From: Desulfobacteraceae bacterium
Lineage (GTDB): Bacteria > Desulfobacterota > Desulfobacteria > Desulfobacterales > RPRI01
NCBI GenBank assembly: GCA_003818505.1
Contig: RPRI01000024.1
Coordinates: 1-64,000 of the forward strand
Length of the DNA: 64,000 nucleotides
Reading direction: 5' to 3'
Below are positions 57,360-64,000 of this stretch, one piece after another. Each line of letters starts with the position of its first letter. The first letter of the stretch is position 1. Below the pieces are notes generated by a model. The model had not been told where the DNA came from. It was given only the letters and a program-made list of their open reading frames with translations, and did no database searches. A program made the translations under genes and the position numbers.

Positions 57360-57617
57360 TCAGGGTCGGTTTAAAATATCGTGGGTTCCGACCTTGCGAA
57401 GAACAGCCGTATCTCCAGCCTTCGTGTAAGTAATTCTATAGGTTTTGGACACTCTGATTTCATAAATATCATCATGACCGGACATTTTTTTATGTCCTAA
57501 TGACGGATGAGATAGGTCGTTCTCAAGGAGAATCAATGCCTTTTTGACCTGATTCTTAATTTCGGGATCAAGCTTTTTATAAAGCTTCAAAAAGGTTCTG
57601 GTGGCCTCAAGATGCAT
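57360..57617 (-). CDS. RelE/ParE-family toxin
   Basis: FLKLYKKLDPEIKNQVKKALILLENDLSHPSLGHKKMSGHDDIYEIRVSKTYRITY. Confidence 0.82.
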   Translation of the reverse strand: MHLEATRTFLKLYKKLDPEIKNQVKKALILLENDLSHPSLGHKKMSGHDDIYEIRVSKTYRITYTKAGDTAVLRKVGTHDILNRP

Positions 57618-57889
57618 TATTTGTCCATTTCCGTAAATAGATCATCCAGACTTTTCGTTTTTGTTACACGTCCTTTTTTTATATCCTTTTCAGCATCTTC
57701 TTCATCGGCTTGCCATTCTTTGGTAAAAAAATAGGCCTGTTCTTTGGGAACTAAAACTTTAGGCTCGAGAATAATCCTGTTGTTATCAATGGATATATCA
57801 AGATAGTCATCCATTTTAAGCCCCAAAACGGTTATAATCTCTTTGGGTATGGCAACCTGATTACTTTTTCCTAATTTTCTAAGCATGAA
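57617..57889 (-). CDS. AbrB/MazE-family antitoxin
   Basis: MLRKLGKSNQVAIPKEIITVLGLKMDDYLDISIDNNRIILEPK. Confidence 0.82.
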   Translation of the reverse strand, partial: FMLRKLGKSNQVAIPKEIITVLGLKMDDYLDISIDNNRIILEPKVLVPKEQAYFFTKEWQADEEDAEKDIKKGRVTKTKSLDDLFTEMDK

Positions 57890-58076
57890 GCACCTCCTGT
57901 TAAATCCATATATACATATATTCATATTTTATGAAAATGTCAAAATGAATTAAAGTTTCCAATTCGTAAAGAATTTCTGATAATAGGGTCATATGACTTG
58001 ACAAAAAGAATGGTTCTGGATTAGTCAGTAACAAATAATCTGCTGATATGACTGTTTAATAACAAAGGAGACCGGG

Positions 58077-58409
58077 ATGGAAAAAGACTGTATTTTCTGC
58101 AAGATTGTAAATGGAGAGATTCCGACCACATTCCTTTATAAGAATGACGACCTCATCGTTTTCAGAGACATCAATCCCCACGCGCCGGTGCATATTCTGA
58201 TTGTTCCTGCAAGGCATATCAGAAGCGTAAACGACCTGACCGCAGAAGATGCAAAAATCGTATCGGATATGATAATGGCTGGAAAGATGATGGCAGAAAA
58301 AGAGGGTATTTCACAATCCGGCTATAAACTCCTTTTCAATGTTGAAAAAGGAGGCGGCCAGGTCATATTCCATCTTCACATGCACCTTGTTGGCGGGTGG
58401 AAGAAATAG
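58077..58409 (+). CDS. HIT-family (histidine triad) protein
   Basis: DCIFCKIVNGEIPTTFLYKNDDLIVFRDINPHAPVHILIVPARHI...HLHMHLVGGWKK. Confidence 0.95.
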   Translation: MEKDCIFCKIVNGEIPTTFLYKNDDLIVFRDINPHAPVHILIVPARHIRSVNDLTAEDAKIVSDMIMAGKMMAEKEGISQSGYKLLFNVEKGGGQVIFHLHMHLVGGWKK

Positions 58410-58495
58410 TAAAAGAAAGTTAATGGACCAGAATAGAATACCCCGGAGCACGGTATCATATGATGAACCATGGATTGCATGGAGCCATACCGTTA

Positions 58496-58840
58496 TTATT
58501 TTTTATCCCGAAGGATATTTAAAGTTGTAGAAATATCGAAATCCTCATTAAAACAGATCGCCACTCCTTCATGCCCGGATCTCAGGACATGCCCAGAGGC
58601 GGTTATAACCATAGTGCCATCCGGATCTGCAGGAGTCTTCAGTTCTTCAAAATGAAGGGCTATCTCCATTTTAATCTGAGAACCTTCTGGGAGTGTTTTT
58701 CCACACTTGAAAAATATGCCTCCCGCCGACAAACTATTAGTTTCAATGTCAAGTATTTCTACTTCTCCCTTTTGAGTTGAAATTTCAATCCTGGATGGAA
58801 TCTTCAGCTCAAATCTTTCATATTTTCTTTTGTCCGCCAT
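58496..58840 (-). CDS. PilZ-domain protein
   Basis: DKRKYERFELKIPSRIEIS...DIETNSLSAGGIFFKCGKTLPEGSQIKMEI. Confidence 0.85.
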   Translation of the reverse strand: MADKRKYERFELKIPSRIEISTQKGEVEILDIETNSLSAGGIFFKCGKTLPEGSQIKMEIALHFEELKTPADPDGTMVITASGHVLRSGHEGVAICFNEDFDISTTLNILRDKK

Positions 58841-58893
58841 AGTCTGCAGTTCACAGATTTAATTTTGTGCCGATTATTCTTAATGCTCAGCGC

Positions 58894-59250
58894 TCATCTC
58901 GCTTTTTTATTGATAATTATTTCCTTGTTGATTTCATCGACGTCACCATAATTATATTCCACAATTTTTTTCAAGTGGAAAAAACTATCCTCGTTCATGG
59001 AGTAGAAGGCAATGGCCATGTCAGAAAGGGTAATTCTCGATATTCCGCCTTCTATACTTATCTTTACCATTGGATCAAGGGTAAGTGTAACTCTGCATTG
59101 GTCACCTGCCTGGAACCGACTGTTTGTGTTGCAGAGCATTCCGTTTAAACTTATATTCAAGGTGTTGACCTTAATTGCTTTTTCCCCTACGGAAATTGTT
59201 GCTTCAAAACCAACGGGAACCCTTGTACGTTTCCTTTTTCCCTTTTCCAT
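58894..59250 (-). CDS. PilZ-domain protein
   Basis: RKRTRVPVGFEATISVGEKAIKVNTLNISLNGMLCNTNSRFQAGDQCRVTL. Confidence 0.8.
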   Translation of the reverse strand: MEKGKRKRTRVPVGFEATISVGEKAIKVNTLNISLNGMLCNTNSRFQAGDQCRVTLTLDPMVKISIEGGISRITLSDMAIAFYSMNEDSFFHLKKIVEYNYGDVDEINKEIIINKKAR

Positions 59251-59342
59251 CGGTTATTCCCTTTCGCTAAGCATGTAAATTCCTCACACCAATTTTCTCC
59301 GGGGAGCTGACAAACCAGCAGGAATGAAATCATGCGGAGCTT

Positions 59343-59531
59343 AATTAGTTTCCACCCGGCAATGCCCCTTTTGAGCGATCTAAAGTGTCAATCCGCGGGA
59401 TTTCTTGTGCGACATACTATGCGTATGTCTTAAGCGCAATCCCTTGTTTTCCTTGAGCTTGCCCAAAATTGCCTATTTCCGAATTGAAAACTTAACTGTG
59501 TCCGAGCTTGGTTTCCGGATGGACACTAATT
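59343..59531. repeat. MITE-like element, family B copy 3
   Basis: TTAATTAGTTTCCACCCGG...CCGGATGGACACTAATTAA inverted termini. Confidence 0.8.
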
Positions 59532-59627
59532 AACAGATCAGACTTTCGAAAAACAAAAACTGAGATTATTACCTTTAATCTTAAGTGAGAAGATTTTAAT
59601 AAGCAAGAGATTATTCCCTGCGTTTTT

Positions 59628-59700
59628 TCCCCATCAAGGGGGTACTGAAAAGAGCCCCGTTTATCGGGGTTGAGACTTTGTTTCCGGATGGAGACAAATT
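59628..59700. repeat. Family E fragment plus family B half-terminus
   Basis: ATCAAGGGGGTACTGAAAAGAGCCCCGTTTATCGGGG then GTTTCCGGATGGAGACAAATT. Confidence 0.6.
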
Positions 59701-60778
59701 AAACAATCAGGTCTATTTGTTGAATAGTGCCGGCAATTCCGTTTTCTTTAATGAAAATTCCGGTTTTTTGAATCTGTCCAAGTGATTCATTTACCTGATT
59801 TTTGATGGTAAAGTCAGTTTCGATATTTCCGAGATAAATAGCGCCAATTCCAACCTGACCTAAAGCAAACAGGTTATCGTTTCCATTTTCATCTTTTGTC
59901 CAGATGCGTAATTTGTTGAAAATAGAGTCGCTCTCATCAATCCATTTATTATTATCGTCATCAAACTGTGCTAATTCGTTAAAACCATTACCGGTTTGGG
60001 GTCCGAAAAGCTCGGTTCCGTTATTAATTATTCCATCTCTATTTGTATCGGCGGCGAGAAATCCATTTCCGGAAGATACAAAAGAAATCTGATCTTCTGT
60101 TCCATTGGAATCTAAGTCAAAACTGAACTTGCTTTCCGTTAATTCTGCGGCCATACCTGAGTAATTAATTACGAGTGGATCGACAAAAAGACCATCTCCG
60201 GCCCTGATTGAGATATGATTCTCGGTAATAAATTGCCGGCTCATGTTTAATTGTGTTTCAAAGTTAATATTTTCCCCATCAGCTGTTTTAATAATACCTG
60301 CGGCAGTAAAAGATATTTTCTCCGTCTCCTGATAGGATTCATGATTTTCACAGACAAGACCCCATCCCTGACGTTCCGGTTGTCCGACCTGCGCGGAAAA
60401 TGTTTGTTCATTTGAGGAAGGTAAATCAACATTTTCCTTTTTAGCAGCAGTTCTCTCGGGTATTCTTATTTTGATGTGTTTACCGGTCAATGCTTCTAAT
60501 ATCTTTTCAATAAGACGTATTTTTTGTTTTTCTTTTTCGGGTATGTCAAAAAGAGCAACTTCTTCAGGACTTTCAACTTCCTGTGCCGACGTATCTTTTG
60601 AGCAGCACATTGCCTTTTGGGAAAGATGTATAAGGTTTTTTAATATATTTGCAGGTTCTGTATTGGAATTGCTTTTATTTTTTTCATCGACCCAAACGCG
60701 TAAAGATTCATTTTTGGTATAGACTTCGCTTGACTTTCGCTGGCTGGTCATTGCAATTGCAAAAGTATCGATTTTCAT
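59699..60778 (-). CDS. Hypothetical protein with EF-hand/dockerin-like Ca-binding motifs
   Basis: DLDSNGTEDQI...AADTNRDGIINNGTELFGPQTGNGFNELAQFDDDNNKWIDESDSIFNKLRIW. Confidence 0.7.
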   Translation of the reverse strand: MKIDTFAIAMTSQRKSSEVYTKNESLRVWVDEKNKSNSNTEPANILKNLIHLSQKAMCCSKDTSAQEVESPEEVALFDIPEKEKQKIRLIEKILEALTGKHIKIRIPERTAAKKENVDLPSSNEQTFSAQVGQPERQGWGLVCENHESYQETEKISFTAAGIIKTADGENINFETQLNMSRQFITENHISIRAGDGLFVDPLVINYSGMAAELTESKFSFDLDSNGTEDQISFVSSGNGFLAADTNRDGIINNGTELFGPQTGNGFNELAQFDDDNNKWIDESDSIFNKLRIWTKDENGNDNLFALGQVGIGAIYLGNIETDFTIKNQVNESLGQIQKTGIFIKENGIAGTIQQIDLIV

Positions 60779-61077
60779 AGATGGCGTCTCCATCGTTGCA
60801 GGTAACTCTGAACATCATTAAAAAAGGAAAATCGGAATATTTTTATTTACTATTGATCGGCTCGTGAAAGTCAAAAAAAAAGGGAATCCGGACTTTTTAC
60901 GATACCACCACTATTACATTATCGGTAGGATTTGAAATTATCTTAATATTTTTATTAAAAACAACTTTATTGAACCGAAACAGCATCCATGCTTCGTTGA
61001 TCTGGCCTCGGGTGTGAGCGAGGCATTGGAACGAGAATAGGAATCAGGCGCCATCAGTCAGGAATTGGGAATTAGCT

Positions 61078-61131
61078 GCCAGGTCATGCTTCCATCTTCA
61101 CATGCATCTTATCGGCGGGTGGAAGAAGTAG
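61078..61131 (+). pseudogene. 3' fragment of a HIT-family gene
   Basis: ...HLHMHLIGGWKK* at DNA level matches the end of the 58077-58409 gene. Confidence 0.7.
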
Positions 61132-61136
61132 GGCGC

Positions 61137-61946
61137 TTACGGCTTCAGCCATGTAGCCATTTTAAGCCTGCTTACATATTCTCCCAGGATTTCATTTATA
61201 CCGGGATTGCAGGGGTTTTCCTCTATTATGCGCTCAAAAGCGCTTCCGATAACTATCCCGTCCGCATGGGGCGCTATTCTTTTAACATCTTCAGGGGTAC
61301 TGATTCCAAAGCCGACGCATACTGGAAGATCTGTGACTGAGCGTAAAATCTTTGCATGAACGGCAATATCCTCCGTATTCAATCCGTCGCTTCCGGTTAC
61401 CCCTGTTTTTGAAACAAGATATATGAATCCTGATGCGGTTGATGCTATTTTTTTCATCCTTTCGGGAGGTGTTGTGGGAGCCACAAGGCGTATGAGCGCA
61501 AGTTCGTTTCCGGGCCACCTGGAGGTCATTTCATCCGATTCTTCAGGCGGGAGATCCACCACGAGAGTTCCGTCAGCATCCGCTGACAGGGCGTCATTAT
61601 AGAATGCTTCCGCTCCGTAGGAATAGATCGGATTGTAGTAGGTGAAAAGGATAACCGGAATATCTGAAAACGCCCTGATTTTTCTTGTCATTTCAAGAAC
61701 CGTATTGATGTTAACACCATTTTTAAGAGCTCTTGCGGATGATCTCTGAATTACAGGCCCGTCTGCCGTAGGATCCGAAAACGGAATTCCCAGCTCCATG
61801 ATGTCTATTCCAGCTTTGCACATAGATTCGATTATTTTAAGCGAGGTTTTAATATCAGGGTCTCCTGCTGAAAGAAATCCGACAAGCGCTTTTTGTTTTT
61901 TCCGTTTTAAATCGGCGAAAGTTTTTTCAATTCTTTTTGTTTTCAT
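61137..61946 (-). CDS. trpA: Tryptophan synthase alpha subunit
   Basis: KALVGFLSAGDPDIKTSLKIIESMCKAGIDIMELGIPFSDPTADGPVIQRSSARAL. Confidence 0.95.
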   Translation of the reverse strand: MKTKRIEKTFADLKRKKQKALVGFLSAGDPDIKTSLKIIESMCKAGIDIMELGIPFSDPTADGPVIQRSSARALKNGVNINTVLEMTRKIRAFSDIPVILFTYYNPIYSYGAEAFYNDALSADADGTLVVDLPPEESDEMTSRWPGNELALIRLVAPTTPPERMKKIASTASGFIYLVSKTGVTGSDGLNTEDIAVHAKILRSVTDLPVCVGFGISTPEDVKRIAPHADGIVIGSAFERIIEENPCNPGINEILGEYVSRLKMATWLKP

Positions 61947-61966
61947 TGTTAATTTGTTCTCCATTG

Positions 61967-62142
61967 GTAGAATATCGAATATCAAACAGCGAACAGTGAA
62001 TATCGTACATCGAATATCGAAGTTCGTGGATCGTTATTCGTTGATCGTAAATCGTGGTTTCTGGTTGCTATTTACTGACTACTGGTCCCTGATCCCTGAA
62101 CCCTTTTTTTACTTTGTGCCTCTGGGGCTTTGCCTCTTTTTA
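61967..62142. repeat. Composite heptamer (about 20 units) then octamer array in the trpB-trpA gap
   Basis: gaatatc|gaatatc|aaacagc|gaacagt|gaatatc|gtacatc|gaatatc|gaagttc|gtggatc|gttattc|gttgatc|gtaaatc|gtggttt|ctggttg|ctattta|ctgacta|ctggtcc|ctgatcc|ctgaacc then actttgtg|cctctggg|gctttgcc. Confidence 0.85.
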
Positions 62143-63336
62143 AAGATGCGGCGAAACAATCCCGAGATCCTTGTCTCCTCTTCCGGAAAGATTGACGATT
62201 ATAATCTTATCCTTCTTCATCCGGGGCGCCTGTTCCATAGCGTATGCCACAGCATGGGAGCTTTCGAGAGCGGGTATTATGCCTTCCAGCCTGCAGAGCA
62301 TTTTAAATGCGTTGAGAGCGTTATCATCATCAATAGACACATATTCCGCCCTCTTCAAATCTTTCAGAAGAGAGTGTTCGGGGCCGACACCCGGATAGTC
62401 GAGTCCGGCTGATATCGAATGGGCTTCAAGTATCTGCCCTTCTTTGTCTTGGAGAACATATGATTTAGACCCGTGAAGCACACCTACAGAACCTGCTCCC
62501 AGTGTTGCGGCGTGTTTGCCGGAAGGAATGCCTTTTCCGGCGGCCTCGACCCCGGTCATTTCAACAGGGTCGTTCATGAAAGGATAAAAAAGTCCCATAG
62601 CGTTGCTTCCCCCGCCCACGCAGGCGATCAGCATATCGGGAAGACGTCCGGTAATTTCGACAATCTGTTTTCTTGCCTCTATTCCGATGATTTTCTGAAA
62701 ATCGCGCACCATCAAAGGATACGGATGCGGTCCGGCTACCGAACCGATTATATAAAAGGTGTCTGTTACGGCTCCAACCCAGTAGCGCAGGGCTTCATTC
62801 ATGGCATCCTTCAACGTGCCTGTCCCTGATTCAACAGGTACGACCTTTGCTCCAAGAAGTTCCATGCGCAAAACATTAGGAGCCTGCCTTTTTATGTCTT
62901 CGGTCCCCATGAATATGCGGCATTCCATTCCGAAAAGAGCCGCCGCAGTGGCAGTCGCTACTCCGTGCTGTCCCGCGCCTGTCTCTGCTATTACCTTCTT
63001 TTTCCCCATCCATTTGGCAAGAAGAGCCTGGCCGAGGGTGTTGTTGATCTTATGAGCCCCTGTATGGGCGAGATCTTCCCGTTTTAAAAATATGGATGCG
63101 CCATTTAAATGTTCGCTCAACCTTTTTGCATGAAAAAGAGGGGTTGGGCGGCCGGCGTACTTTTCCAGAAGATGATCGAGTGCCTTATTAAATTTTTTGT
63201 CTGATGAAAATCTGCCGTAAGCTTCTTCAAGCTCAAGAAGGGCAGGCATGAGGGTTTCTCCTACATAGCGTCCTCCGTAAGGGCCGAAATGGCCGTTTAA
63301 ATCCGGATAGAGGCCGGTTTTTAATTTTTTTGTCAT
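62140..63336 (-). CDS. trpB: Tryptophan synthase beta subunit
   Basis: [69 protein letters not shown]; likely start [12 protein letters not shown]. Confidence 0.96.
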   Translation of the reverse strand: MTKKLKTGLYPDLNGHFGPYGGRYVGETLMPALLELEEAYGRFSSDKKFNKALDHLLEKYAGRPTPLFHAKRLSEHLNGASIFLKREDLAHTGAHKINNTLGQALLAKWMGKKKVIAETGAGQHGVATATAAALFGMECRIFMGTEDIKRQAPNVLRMELLGAKVVPVESGTGTLKDAMNEALRYWVGAVTDTFYIIGSVAGPHPYPLMVRDFQKIIGIEARKQIVEITGRLPDMLIACVGGGSNAMGLFYPFMNDPVEMTGVEAAGKGIPSGKHAATLGAGSVGVLHGSKSYVLQDKEGQILEAHSISAGLDYPGVGPEHSLLKDLKRAEYVSIDDDNALNAFKMLCRLEGIIPALESSHAVAYAMEQAPRMKKDKIIIVNLSGRGDKDLGIVSPHL

Positions 63337-64000
63337 CAAAAAATCCTCCATGGTCTTTTAGCGTGTGAAGATTCGGACACGTTCATGATAAACAGTTTCA
63401 CTCTTTCAATATCCTTGATTCCAGGAGAGAACTCCACGCCGGAGCTGACATCAACAGCGTCCGGAAGACAAAGAGATACAGCGCGAAAGACATTTTCAGG
63501 GGTAAGACCCCCTGCAAGAATGAGCGGATATTGATCGCTTATAATTTTTGCCTTTTCCCACTCCCATGATAATGCGTTTCCTCCCGGAAGAGTTCCTTTT
63601 CCACATTCGGTCAAAAATGCCGATGCCTGATATTTTACCGCATCTTCAAAAGATGGTTTTCTTTCAAGAAAAAGCGCTTTTATGACAACAAAGCCTTCCT
63701 TAATCAGTTCTTCAGCAAGCTGCGGATGCTCATTCCCGTGAAGCTGAACCGCATTTATGCCGCATCTTTCGATTTTTTGCATTATCGATGTGAATGTTGC
63801 ATCGACAAAAACCCCGACTCTTTTAACTCTTTCCGGAAGGGCGAGACATATTTCACGGGCCCGTTCGTCTCTCACGAATCTCGGGCTTTTGGAATGAAAA
63901 ACAATCCCTATGGCATCCGCGCCGAGCTCCGCGCATTTAACGGCAGCATCGATTTCCGTTAGGCCGCATATCTTAACTTGTGGGGTATTTTTTAAGCACA
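63336..64000 (-). CDS. trpF: Phosphoribosylanthranilate isomerase (5' end at or beyond the window edge)
   Basis: [36 protein letters not shown]...[11 protein letters not shown]...[11 protein letters not shown]...[14 protein letters not shown]. Confidence 0.92.
   Translation of the reverse strand, partial: CLKNTPQVKICGLTEIDAAVKCAELGADAIGIVFHSKSPRFVRDERAREICLALPERVKRVGVFVDATFTSIMQKIERCGINAVQLHGNEHPQLAEELIKEGFVVIKALFLERKPSFEDAVKYQASAFLTECGKGTLPGGNALSWEWEKAKIISDQYPLILAGGLTPENVFRAVSLCLPDAVDVSSGVEFSPGIKDIERVKLFIMNVSESSHAKRPWRIF

Noticed and set aside
1-64000. Alternative genetic code with TGA read as an amino acid
   Set aside because: Many well-supported genes end in TGA (comEC, larE and others) and in-frame TGA is rare and confined to decaying genes.
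1-64000. tRNA or rRNA genes and intact transposases
   Set aside because: None recognised on either strand by reading; no support for reporting any.

Overview
The window looks like a chromosomal segment of a deltaproteobacterial-type (Desulfobacterota-like) genome; this is inferred from gene content only. Housekeeping and catabolic blocks are: murA; comEC; a TIGR03546/TIGR03545-type pair; an AvaI/BsoBI-like type II R-M pair; an ADC-family/hydrolase/SDR cluster with two disrupted genes; a Yej-type peptide ABC transporter; an aminotransferase and a DapA-family aldolase; larE; aroF-aroB; clpS-clpA-aat; a sigma54-regulated CoA-transferase/TAXI-TRAP/HIBADH/BKACE catabolic cluster; and trpF-trpB-trpA. 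Accessory stretches (about 24-28 kb and 49.5-58 kb) carry many toxin-antitoxin (TA) or TA-like modules, several broken by single stops or frameshifts. They also hold an overlapping two-gene P-loop ATPase system whose second gene has a wHTH region and near-identical 99-bp TPR/Sel1-like repeats; this is the best candidate for an undescribed system. Three non-coding observations stand out. (1) At least six families of short dispersed inverted-repeat elements are present, and their termini repeatedly supply or abut the stop codon of the neighbouring gene. (2) Most larger intergenic gaps hold degenerate tandem arrays with strict 7-nt periodicity, often joined to 8-nt arrays. (3) Several TA modules are bracketed by direct repeats of about 63-205 bp. 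No searches were run; family names come from recognising the protein sequence.
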